A stretch of 5,335 nt of DNA from Pseudomonas sp. (GTDB taxonomy: Bacteria; Pseudomonadota; Gammaproteobacteria; Pseudomonadales; Pseudomonadaceae): assembly GCA_007117785.1 (NCBI GenBank), contig SKFV01000207.1:1-5335 (forward strand). Reading direction: 5' to 3'. How positions within the stretch are numbered: position 1 is the first letter of the stretch; each line of letters opens with the position of its first letter. Of the stretch, positions 1 through 5,335 are shown piece by piece. Below the pieces are notes generated by a model, which was given only the letters and a program-made list of their open reading frames with translations, made no database searches and had not been told where the DNA came from. A program made the position numbers and the translations under genes.

Positions 1-1666
1 ACATCTGAGGAGCGGACTGGCAGCCAGTCACTGGCTGAGTGTAGGTGTGGCGCTGGCCGCTTTTGCAGGCACTCCAGCCTGGGTTCAGGCTCAAATGATT
101 CCGGAAGGCACCAGCCCCGGGTTGTTTGCGCCGGACCTGCTGCGTGAGCAGCAGCGTGAGCAGCAACGCCAGCAAGCCATTGAGGAGCGTGCTCGACGCA
201 TCGAAGTGCCACCCTTACAGGGTGAGGAAGCTGATCTGGACGATGTACTCCCGGACGACAGCCCCGAATTTGTGCTGCAAGGCATCTCCTTCAACACGTC
301 GGTATTCCTGACGGATGCGGAGTTGCAGGCAATGGCCGAGCCCTTTGTGGGCACCCCGGTAACCTTTGCCGACCTCAATCGGCTGGTGCGGACCATTAAC
401 GCTGGCTATGCCGAACAGGGGCAGTTGACTGCCCGGGCGGTGATTCCGCCGCAAGATCTGGACGACGGTCAATTGCGTGTTGCCCTGGTTGAAGCCAAGG
501 TTGATGCCATCGAGCTGCAGGGCGAGCGCCGGGTAAGAGATGATTATTACCGCCAGCAGATCGGACTGGCTGCAGATGACATCCTCGACAGCCCTCTGAT
601 GATTGACAACATACGCCGGTTCAACGCCACCACGCCGGGGCCGCAGATCAGCGCTGGCCTGGCCCTGGGCGAGCGCTTCGGCACGACGCGGGTCGAGCTG
701 GAAGCTTTCGAGCCGGACCCTTGGTCCTGGTCAGTATTTGCCAACAACTATGGCAGTGAGAGCACAGGTCGTGAGCAGGTGGGCGGCACCCTGAACTGGT
801 TTTCACCGACCGGGGCTGCGGACAACCTGGCAGTTGTGGCTGTGGCCACCAGCGGTAGCCAGTATTTCAATCTGCGTTACAGTCGCCCGGTTACCCGGCG
901 TAACGGGGTGGCATGGATTGAAGCTGGACGTAACGACCTGGAGATCAAGAAAGGGCCACTGCGGGACCTGGGCATTGAAGGTGAATCCACCACCGTTGCC
1001 CTGGGTTTTGACCAGCCCTGGTGGCAGTCTGCGCGCTGGCTATGGTTGTTCGGCGGCAGCTACAGCTGGCAAAACTCGGAAACCACCATTGAGAGCTTTG
1101 CCCTGAGTGAAATTGACACTCAGGAAGTGACCTTGCGTGCGCAGTTAGAATACCGTGCCGACCCCTGGTATGTGCGCTATGAGCAGCGTTTGCGCCAGGC
1201 GCGGGCCGACAACAAGGTGACCGGGGACAACAACAGTTTTACCCTGCTCAATGGTGATCTCTATGCGGCACGCAGTCTCGGTGAACGTTTCGAGGTGGTC
1301 GGCAAGCTGGGTTGGCAGTACTCAACCAAGTCGGATGAGTTGACCTCATCACTGCTCAAACAGTTTGGTGGGCCGAATAATATCCGCGGCTATGATCCGG
1401 GTATCATTGCCGCGCCGCAAGGGGTCGACCTGAGTCTGGAAGGTCACTGGAATCTGAATGAACGCTGGCGTCCCTATGCCTTCCTCGACTACGGTCGGGC
1501 GATGGAACTGGGGCTCGGTGATGAAGACCTGTCGAGCGTCGGTGTGGGCGTCAATGCCCGTTTCGGCAAGCGGGTATCGGCCAATCTGATGGTAGCCAAC
1601 GCGCTGGACACTGTAGTCCCGGACCAGGACAGCACCCAGATGCTGTTACAAATCGTGATACGCTGA
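1..1666 (+). CDS. TpsB outer-membrane transporter, FhaC/ShlB/HecB family (5' end truncated by window edge)
   Basis: Two-partner secretion pore that would carry a large TpsA exoprotein from the periplasm across the outer membrane. The frame is open to the left edge. The first in-window start is GTG at 47, but codons 2-46 already encode the front of a signal peptide (HLRSGLAASHWLSVG), and starting at 47 would remove its charged n-region, so the true start lies upstream. Likely cleavage is VQA|QM near 91/92. Numbering from GTG 47: a Gln/Arg-rich helix at 30-51 resembles the FhaC plug helix H1. A POTRA1-like domain spans about 75-152 and POTRA2 about 153-223, followed by a 16-strand-type beta-barrel region to 539. 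The L6 loop motif IRGY (446-449) and the FLDYG motif (479-483) are the conserved TpsB barrel signatures. Unusually, the last residue is Arg rather than an aromatic. The SapC-family gene follows after 39 bp. The family is certain; the cargo is not visible. Confidence 0.93.
   Translation, partial: HLRSGLAASHWLSVGVALAAFAGTPAWVQAQMIPEGTSPGLFAPDLLREQQREQQRQQAIEERARRIEVPPLQGEEADLDDVLPDDSPEFVLQGISFNTSVFLTDAELQAMAEPFVGTPVTFADLNRLVRTINAGYAEQGQLTARAVIPPQDLDDGQLRVALVEAKVDAIELQGERRVRDDYYRQQIGLAADDILDSPLMIDNIRRFNATTPGPQISAGLALGERFGTTRVELEAFEPDPWSWSVFANNYGSESTGREQVGGTLNWFSPTGAADNLAVVAVATSGSQYFNLRYSRPVTRRNGVAWIEAGRNDLEIKKGPLRDLGIEGESTTVALGFDQPWWQSARWLWLFGGSYSWQNSETTIESFALSEIDTQEVTLRAQLEYRADPWYVRYEQRLRQARADNKVTGDNNSFTLLNGDLYAARSLGERFEVVGKLGWQYSTKSDELTSSLLKQFGGPNNIRGYDPGIIAAPQGVDLSLEGHWNLNERWRPYAFLDYGRAMELGLGDEDLSSVGVGVNARFGKRVSANLMVANALDTVVPDQDSTQMLLQIVIR
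143..166 (+). repeat. Two tandem 12-bp copies encoding Arg-Glu-Gln-Gln
   Basis: CGTGAGCAGCAG is followed directly by CGTGAGCAGCAA, and a degenerate third copy (CGCCAGCAAG) begins at 167. Together they encode REQQREQQRQQ, residues 33-43 of the TpsB protein counted from GTG 47. This lies in the N-terminal helix that in FhaC plugs the pore. The near-identical codons suggest a recent short duplication, so helix length may vary between strains. Confidence 0.75.
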
Positions 1667-1697
1667 AAACCGTATAACAACTAATCAATACGACTGT

Positions 1698-1701
1698 GGA
1701 G
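1698..1701 (+). promoter_or_regulatory. Ribosome binding site of the SapC-family gene
   Basis: GGAG lies 4 nt before ATG 1706 and 10 nt before the in-frame ATG 1712 (sequence ATGCAGATG). Neither spacing is ideal, so the start could be at either ATG. The protein changes by only two residues. Confidence 0.5.
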
Positions 1702-1705
1702 AAAA

Positions 1706-2452
1706 ATGCAGATGCCAACACTGCTGCTGTATAAAGACATCAAGGCGCTGAACCGAGATGAGCACAAGGGATTGAAACTCAAGAGCAGTGGCGACTGTGC
1801 CTTTGCGGCTGACACGCACCTGGTTCCGCTGGCGGGTCTGGAGTTCTTTCAGGCAGCGCGCAGTTACCCGATTGTCTTTATTGGTGAAGGCGAGAGCATC
1901 AGCCCGATTGCCTTGCTCGGCCTGCAAGAAGGCCAGAACAGTTATTTGCAGGACGATATGCAATGGCGAGCCAATACTTACGTTCCGGCATTTATTCGCC
2001 GCTATCCCTTTGTTCTAGCGCAGGGGGATAACGATAGTTTTACTGTCTGCCTGGATGAAGCTTACGCTGGCTGGAATCAGGAAGAAGGTCGTGAGTTGTT
2101 CAACGCTGAGGGCGAGAACAGCGAATACCTGAATGAAATGATTCAGTTCATGCAGAATTTCACCGTGGAAATGCAGCGTACCAAGGCCTTTGTCGCGCGT
2201 CTGAAGGAACTGGAGTTGCTGGTGCCGCGTACCCTGAAACTGACCCACAACAGCGGCGAAAACTTCGTGCTACGTGATTTTATGGCGGTGGATGAGGACA
2301 AGTTTCTCAAGCTTGATGACGAGCAGGTGCTCAGTCTGAACAAAGACGGGTTTCTGGGCTGGGTCTATGCTCACCTGATGTCGCTAGGTAATGCGAATGC
2401 CTTGTTCGAGCATTATCTATCACAGCGTAACGTCTCAGGTACAACCCACTGA
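1706..2452 (+). CDS. SapC family protein
   Basis: The 248-residue protein, close to the usual family length, matches the SapC family (named for a gene in the Campylobacter fetus S-layer locus). The family's biochemical role is not established. Hallmarks visible are EFFQAARSYPIVF (residues 46-58), a following PIALLGLQEGQN segment (67-78), and W87 leading to YVPAFIRRYPF (92-102). The C-terminal half is acidic and probably helical (about 115-170), ending in a DGFLGWVYAHLMSLGN segment. I see no signal peptide or transmembrane segment, so it is probably cytoplasmic. It starts 39 bp after the TpsB gene with no terminator between them, so co-transcription is likely. A role as an accessory factor for the secreted surface protein is inferred from position only. 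ATG 1712 is an alternative start. Confidence 0.88.
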   Translation: MQMPTLLLYKDIKALNRDEHKGLKLKSSGDCAFAADTHLVPLAGLEFFQAARSYPIVFIGEGESISPIALLGLQEGQNSYLQDDMQWRANTYVPAFIRRYPFVLAQGDNDSFTVCLDEAYAGWNQEEGRELFNAEGENSEYLNEMIQFMQNFTVEMQRTKAFVARLKELELLVPRTLKLTHNSGENFVLRDFMAVDEDKFLKLDDEQVLSLNKDGFLGWVYAHLMSLGNANALFEHYLSQRNVSGTTH

Positions 2453-2459
2453 GTCGGTA

Positions 2460-2484
2460 TGAGCCCCGGTATTCGCGGGGCTCA
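2460..2484. terminator. Convergent stem-loop between the SapC-family and diguanylate cyclase genes
   Basis: A perfect 9-bp inverted repeat TGAGCCCCG / CGGGGCTCA (2460-2468 and 2476-2484) with a 7-nt loop, GC-rich, sits between two convergent genes, starting 8 bp after the SapC-family stop. Its right arm contains the stop codon of the cyclase gene (2482-2484). Neither strand has a T-tract after the stem, so it is not a textbook intrinsic terminator. It could still act as a weak bidirectional terminator or protect both mRNA 3' ends. Confidence 0.6.
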
Positions 2485-3414
2485 GGATTCGGCAATTACC
2501 TGATTGCGGCCGGCACGTTTGGCCTTGTACATCTGCTGGTCGCAGCGCTCGTATAATCCTTTCTGGCTTTCGTCGCTGCGTCGGCGGGCGACGCCGATAC
2601 TGACTGTCAGCGGAATCGATTGTCCGTCCAGCTCAAATTGCATTTCGGCAATGGCGTTGCGGATGCGTTCAGCAACCATACGTGCATCCGTCAGGTTGGT
2701 ATCGCTGAGCACGACCACAAACTCTTCTCCACCCAGGCGAAAGAGTCCGTCCACTGCGCGCAGGCAGCTCTTGCAAGCGCTGACAGTCGCTTTCAGTGCT
2801 TCATCACCAAAGGCATGACCATAGGTATCGTTAATAGTCTTGAAATGATCGATATCGATGACCAGCATGCACAGGTCTGATTGCTTGCGGATTGCGTGTT
2901 TGATTTCACGGTCCAGGGCCTGATCCATAGCCAGGCGATTGCCACAGCCGGTCAATGGGTCGTTCAGAGCACAGGCAATGGCTTCGTGGTACAGCAGGGC
3001 GTTGCGCAGGGGGTACAGCAAGCTACCCAACAGGCTTTCCAGTCCTTTCAATTGCGCTTCAGTGAAGCGTTTGCTGCGACTGAAGCGTAGTTCACCCAGA
3101 AAATCACCCAGGTGAGTCAGGCGGTAGCTGCACCGATGCAGCGCAGGCTTGCCGAAGTCGAATTGCATTTGTTTGGTTTCGTGACGGTACTCGAGACTGT
3201 CCAGTTCCATTGCCTGCTGCAGGGTGGCAAAGAAGAGTCCCAGGACTTTGTCAAGTTCCAGAGAGGTTTGCAGCAATTGGCTCAGGCTTTGATGCAATTG
3301 TGTCGTCGGCGGACTGGCGCTGCTGTCAACGGATTTGCTCGCCCGTGAGCTGGCTGATTTGATTTTCAGCTTCGCGCTATCAAAGTCGATAGTATTGCCG
3401 GAAATGGAGTTCAT
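2482..3414 (-). CDS. Diguanylate cyclase with N-terminal GAF-like region (GGDEF family)
   Basis: Makes c-di-GMP from two GTP. Numbering from ATG 3414 (310 aa): residues about 40-145 look like a small soluble GAF-type sensor domain. The GGDEF domain starts at DPLTGCGNR (152-160). VIDIDHFK (185-192) carries metal-binding Asp187, NDTYGHAFGDEAL follows at 195-207, and the active-site loop is GGEEF (228-232). The inhibitory site RAVD (219-222) sits exactly five residues before GGEEF, so both catalysis and product inhibition should be intact. No transmembrane segment or signal peptide is seen, so it is cytosolic. An in-frame TTG at 3444 would add ten residues but has no ribosome binding site and would lie upstream of the predicted transcription start. 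ATG 3414 has GGGG at 3421-3424, six bases before it. P. aeruginosa has a cyclase of similar length (PA3177) near ubiG-mupP; orthology is a guess from memory. The gene is convergent with the SapC-family gene. Confidence 0.93.
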   Translation of the reverse strand: MNSISGNTIDFDSAKLKIKSASSRASKSVDSSASPPTTQLHQSLSQLLQTSLELDKVLGLFFATLQQAMELDSLEYRHETKQMQFDFGKPALHRCSYRLTHLGDFLGELRFSRSKRFTEAQLKGLESLLGSLLYPLRNALLYHEAIACALNDPLTGCGNRLAMDQALDREIKHAIRKQSDLCMLVIDIDHFKTINDTYGHAFGDEALKATVSACKSCLRAVDGLFRLGGEEFVVVLSDTNLTDARMVAERIRNAIAEMQFELDGQSIPLTVSIGVARRRSDESQKGLYERCDQQMYKAKRAGRNQVIAES

Positions 3415-3450
3415 CAGGTACCCCGTCAAGGTTGCTATTGACAAGGTTAA

Positions 3451-3466
3451 AGCAGAATCTGTGCCA
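3451..3466 (-). promoter_or_regulatory. Candidate sigma-54 (-24/-12) promoter for the diguanylate cyclase
   Basis: Read on the minus strand the sequence is TGGCACAGATTCTGCT. Compared with the RpoN consensus TGGCACG-N4-TTGCW it has a full TGGCAC, the obligatory GG-N10-GC spacing, and two mismatches (A for G after TGGCAC, C for the first T of TTGC). The predicted transcription start is near 3440, giving a leader of about 26 nt to ATG 3414. Activity has not been shown, and short matches of this kind do arise by chance. Confidence 0.55.
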
Positions 3467-3485
3467 TATATTGAAAGTGTATTTA

Positions 3486-3498
3486 TATTAATAACTTA
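3486..3498 (+). promoter_or_regulatory. Possible IHF binding site
   Basis: TATTAATAACTTA matches WATCAA-N4-TTR with one mismatch (T for C) and lies in an AT-rich stretch (about 3467-3499). Relative to the predicted cyclase transcription start it covers about -46 to -58, where IHF often bends DNA at sigma-54 promoters. AT-rich DNA yields such matches easily, so this is tentative. Confidence 0.3.
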
Positions 3499-3528
3499 AG
3501 TGAGTTCCGTACGGCGGAGAACAGGTCT

Positions 3529-3548
3529 GGCGGCAGGTTTTTGCCGCC
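3529..3548. repeat. GC-rich inverted repeat (7-bp stem) downstream of the SDR gene
   Basis: GGCGGCA (3529-3535) pairs perfectly with TGCCGCC (3542-3548) across a 6-nt loop. For the minus-strand ubiG-mupP-SDR transcript it would form a stable hairpin about 53 nt past the stop codon. No T-tract follows on either strand, so it is at best a non-canonical terminator. It also falls at about -89 to -108 of the cyclase promoter. Confidence 0.5.
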
Positions 3549-3558
3549 TGATGGCAGA

Positions 3559-3589
3559 CTGACAGCTGCCGTTCGCCAGTAGCTGTCAG
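3559..3589. repeat. Interrupted palindrome, 9-bp arms: possible terminator hairpin or activator site
   Basis: CTGACAGCT (3559-3567) and AGCTGTCAG (3581-3589) are perfect inverted copies separated by 13 bp. Arm centres are 22 bp apart, about two helical turns, as expected for a dimeric regulator. It lies at about -119 to -149 from the predicted cyclase transcription start, a usual distance for a sigma-54 enhancer site. It is also only 11 bp past the SDR stop codon, so it could instead be a 3'-end hairpin of that operon, although no T-tract follows. Both roles are inference. Confidence 0.5.
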
Positions 3590-3600
3590 AGAATTGGCTG

Positions 3601-4341
3601 CTACTGTGCGTCCAGCGCCTGGCCATTCACCGTCAGACTGTCAGCACCGAGCAGATAAATGAATACCGGCATGATATCCATCGGTGCAGGTAGCTTGGCA
3701 GGTTCTTCACTCGGGTAGGCCTCAGCGCGCATGGCGGTCCGGGTGGCGCCGGGGTTGATACTGTTGACACGAATCTTGCTGGTGCCATCCTGCTCGTCGG
3801 CCAGTACCTGCATAAAGCCTTCCAGAGCAAACTTGCTCACCGCATAGGGGCCCCAGTAGGCACGCCCGGTGCGGCCGACACTGGACGAAACGCAAACAAC
3901 CGAAGCGTCGTCAGCGGCGCGCAGCAAAGGCATCATCGCCCGGGTCAGCATGAAGGGTGCATTCATATTGACCTGCATGACTTGCAGCCAGGCTTCCGGC
4001 TTGACCTGATCCATCAGTGTGCGGGGTCCCAGAACACCGGCGTTATGCACCAGGCCATCAAGCTTGCCGAAGGTGTCAAAAAGTTGGTCGGCCAGGTCGT
4101 CGTAGTCCTTTTCGGTGGCCGTCAGCAGATCCAGTACGCAGAGCCCGGGTTGCGGATGGCCGGACGCTTCAATAGCGTCATACACAGCCTCGAGTTTACC
4201 CAGAGTACGCCCGACCAGTACTACGGTGGCGCCATGTGCGGCGCAACTCAAAGCGCAGGCCTTACCGATGCCGTCCCCGGCCCCGGTAACCAGGATCACC
4301 TTGTCGCGCAGTAGGTCGGTAGGGGCTTGATAATCAAACAT
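3601..4341 (-). CDS. yciK: YciK-like short-chain dehydrogenase/reductase (SDR)
   Basis: A 246-residue classical SDR, probably an NAD(P)H-dependent cytosolic oxidoreductase whose natural substrate is not known. Motifs: Rossmann TGAGDGIG at 19-26, GR at 44-45 (Arg after strand beta-2 suggests NADP(H)), HNAG at 99-102, Asn125, and the catalytic set Ser153, Tyr166 and Lys170 (YAVSK) with the standard 13-residue Ser-Tyr spacing. INPGATRTAM near 198-207 is the usual PG-x-x-x-T cofactor segment. The N-terminus (MFDYQAPTDLLRDKVILVTG) and overall length match E. coli YciK. Its ATG overlaps the end of mupP by 8 bp and has a strong GGAGG, so it is the third gene of a translationally coupled ubiG-mupP-SDR operon. 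The stop is TAG, and two inverted repeats follow in the intergenic region. Confidence 0.9.
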   Translation of the reverse strand: MFDYQAPTDLLRDKVILVTGAGDGIGKACALSCAAHGATVVLVGRTLGKLEAVYDAIEASGHPQPGLCVLDLLTATEKDYDDLADQLFDTFGKLDGLVHNAGVLGPRTLMDQVKPEAWLQVMQVNMNAPFMLTRAMMPLLRAADDASVVCVSSSVGRTGRAYWGPYAVSKFALEGFMQVLADEQDGTSKIRVNSINPGATRTAMRAEAYPSEEPAKLPAPMDIMPVFIYLLGADSLTVNGQALDAQ

Positions 4342-5014
4342 GGGATACCTCCGGTTGCCACTGCCGGGTCAGCCAGGGGCGTAATTCGGCAGCGTGAGAA
4401 ATACTATGGTCGGCTTGCCATTGGGCGGGATCGTCACCGACCGGCAGGTAGCCGTACAGGGCGGCGATGGTTTGCATGCCAGCGGCGCGGCCGGCATCAA
4501 TATCGCGAAGATGATCGCCGACAAACAGGCTGCCTGCCGGCTCGATACCCATTTGCTGGCAGGCCATGAACAATGGCTCTGGGTGCGGCTTGGGTTGGCT
4601 GACCTGATCTGGACAGACCAGGGCTGCGCAACGATCGGACCAGCCGATTGCCGCCAGCAGGGGGATGCTGAAGCGGCTGAGCTTGTTGGTTACCACGCCC
4701 CAGGGAATCTGTTCGGCATCCAGCCAATCGAGCAGCTCGGGGATGCCCGGAAAGGGCTGGGTATGTACGGCGAGATGCTGATCATAGCGCTGCAGAAAGT
4801 CGTCGCGCAGCGCATCGAATCCCGGTGCATCCGGGCGCATGCCAAAGGCCGCGCAAAGCATGCCGACCGAGCCATTGGATACCTGCTGGCGAATCAGTTG
4901 CGCCGGGGCCTCGGGGGCTGCACGTTCAGTGCGCATTTGCTCGATAATGCGGTAGAAATCTTCCACTGTGTCGAGCAGGGTGCCGTCGAGGTCAAAAAGA
5001 ACGCCGCGCCGCAT
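4334..5014 (-). CDS. mupP: N-acetylmuramic acid 6-phosphate phosphatase MupP (HAD superfamily)
   Basis: A 226-residue cytosolic HAD phosphatase. In Pseudomonas, MupP dephosphorylates MurNAc-6-phosphate so that AmgK and MurU can rebuild UDP-MurNAc, a peptidoglycan recycling route that bypasses MurA and contributes to intrinsic fosfomycin resistance. All HAD motifs are present: motif I FDLDGTLLDT (7-16; nucleophile Asp8, acid/base Asp10), motif II VVTNK (Thr109), motif III Lys142 in QPKPHPEP, and motif IV VGDHLRD (165-171; Asp167, Asp171). The cap domain spans about 17-85. The sequence resembles Gph (phosphoglycolate phosphatase), and family alone would allow that name. MupP is preferred because the gene lies between ubiG and the YciK-like SDR, the Pseudomonas mupP arrangement. 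It starts 3 bp after the ubiG stop with only a weak GGAG about 10 bases upstream, suggesting coupled translation. Confidence 0.87.
   Translation of the reverse strand: MRRGVLFDLDGTLLDTVEDFYRIIEQMRTERAAPEAPAQLIRQQVSNGSVGMLCAAFGMRPDAPGFDALRDDFLQRYDQHLAVHTQPFPGIPELLDWLDAEQIPWGVVTNKLSRFSIPLLAAIGWSDRCAALVCPDQVSQPKPHPEPLFMACQQMGIEPAGSLFVGDHLRDIDAGRAAGMQTIAALYGYLPVGDDPAQWQADHSISHAAELRPWLTRQWQPEVSHV
4348..4352 (-). promoter_or_regulatory. Strong ribosome binding site of the SDR gene, inside mupP
   Basis: On the minus strand GGAGG lies six bases before ATG 4341, within the last codons of mupP. It fixes the SDR start and indicates coupling between the two genes. Confidence 0.7.
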
Positions 5015-5017
5015 AAA

Positions 5018-5335
5018 TCAGAGACTCCGCTGGAAATGCATCATGTAATTGACGTCGACATTGGCTTCCAGTTTGTAGACCTTGGTCAGCGGGTTGTAGG
5101 TCAGGCCGGTGATGTCCTGCAGGTCCAGGCTGGCTTCGCGCGCCCAGTTACCCAGTTCGGCCGGGCGAATGAATTTGGCGTATTCATGGGTGCCACGGGG
5201 TAGTAGACGCAGAATGTATTCAGCTCCGACAATGGCAAAGACAAAGGATTTCGGGTTGCGGTTGATGGTCGAGAAAAAGACCTGGCCACCCGGCTTGACC
5301 AGTCGAGCGCAGGCGGCAATCACCGAGGAAGGGTC
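5018..5335 (-). CDS. ubiG: Ubiquinone biosynthesis O-methyltransferase UbiG, C-terminal part (5' end outside window)
   Basis: SAM-dependent methyltransferase carrying out both O-methylation steps of ubiquinone synthesis. Only the last 105 residues are present, so roughly the first 125-135, including the SAM-binding glycine motif, lie beyond the right edge. The frame is open to 5335 (DPSS precedes the GTG at 5323), so that GTG is an internal Val codon, not the start. UbiG-specific stretches include RLVKPGG, FFSTINRN, VGAEYILRLLPRGTHEYAKF, the IRPAEL segment, DITGLTYNPLTK, and the near-terminal VDVNYMMHFQ. These closely match the C-terminus of E. coli UbiG. It is the upstream gene of the ubiG-mupP-SDR operon. 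Confidence 0.95.
   Translation of the reverse strand, partial: DPSSVIAACARLVKPGGQVFFSTINRNPKSFVFAIVGAEYILRLLPRGTHEYAKFIRPAELGNWAREASLDLQDITGLTYNPLTKVYKLEANVDVNYMMHFQRSL

Noticed and set aside
47..49. GTG as the start of the TpsB gene
   Set aside because: The frame stays open to the window edge, and the upstream codons supply the charged and hydrophobic parts of the signal peptide.
1673..1678. TATAAC as a -10 box for a separate SapC-family promoter
   Set aside because: No acceptable -35 hexamer lies 16-18 bp upstream; the best (TTACAA) is 21 bp away.
2504..3348. Several plus-strand open frames opposite the cyclase
   Set aside because: They are short, overlapping antisense frames without plausible ribosome binding sites or domains.
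3480..3509. Sigma-70 or sigma-E style promoter for the cyclase on the minus strand (GGAACT, then TATAAA)
   Set aside because: The spacing is 15 bp and the -35 is poor; AT-rich DNA makes TATAAA-like words common, and the sigma-54 match nearby is better.
4394..5203. Long open frame of 269 codons on the plus strand, opposite mupP and ubiG
   Set aside because: It is antisense to two well-recognised genes, has no recognisable domain, and is the kind of open frame GC-rich codon bias produces.
1..5335. tRNA, rRNA, CRISPR array, insertion sequence or phage attachment site
   Set aside because: I saw no tRNA-like cloverleaf, spaced direct repeats, transposase or terminal inverted repeats; nearly all the window is accounted for by protein genes.

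Overview
The window looks like chromosomal DNA of a gamma-proteobacterium in or near Pseudomonas (sensu lato, including the marine Halopseudomonas-type lineages). The strongest evidence is the minus-strand order ubiG - mupP - yciK-type SDR at 3601-5335, which I recall as the P. aeruginosa order PA3171-PA3173. MupP belongs to the Pseudomonas-type MurNAc recycling route. Base composition is moderately GC-rich, with one clearly AT-rich patch near 3470-3500.

Layout. (1) 1-2452, plus strand: a TpsB (FhaC/ShlB/HecB-type) outer-membrane transporter whose start lies just left of the window, followed 39 bp later by a SapC-family protein. They probably form one operon, and any cognate TpsA exoprotein would lie outside the window. 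(2) 2453-2484: a compact convergent stem-loop that includes the stop codon of the next gene. (3) 2482-3414, minus strand: a diguanylate cyclase with an N-terminal GAF-like region, an intact GGEEF active site and an intact RxxD inhibitory site. (4) 3415-3600: a non-coding region with a good match to a sigma-54 promoter, a near-consensus IHF site and two inverted repeats, in the order and spacing of an enhancer-dependent promoter. (5) 3601-5335, minus strand: the 3' part of ubiG (ubiquinone O-methyltransferase), mupP (MurNAc-6-phosphate phosphatase) and a YciK-like SDR, tightly packed (3 bp gap, then 8 bp overlap).

How they may work together. ubiG-mupP-SDR is a conserved housekeeping operon. 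The left half is more accessory: a surface-protein secretion gene with a SapC partner, convergent with a c-di-GMP synthase. c-di-GMP commonly controls two-partner-secreted adhesins in Pseudomonas, so a functional link is reasonable, but it rests only on neighbourhood. The two points most worth following are the sigma-54/IHF/palindrome arrangement upstream of the cyclase, which also argues for the downstream ATG start, and the TpsB-SapC pairing.
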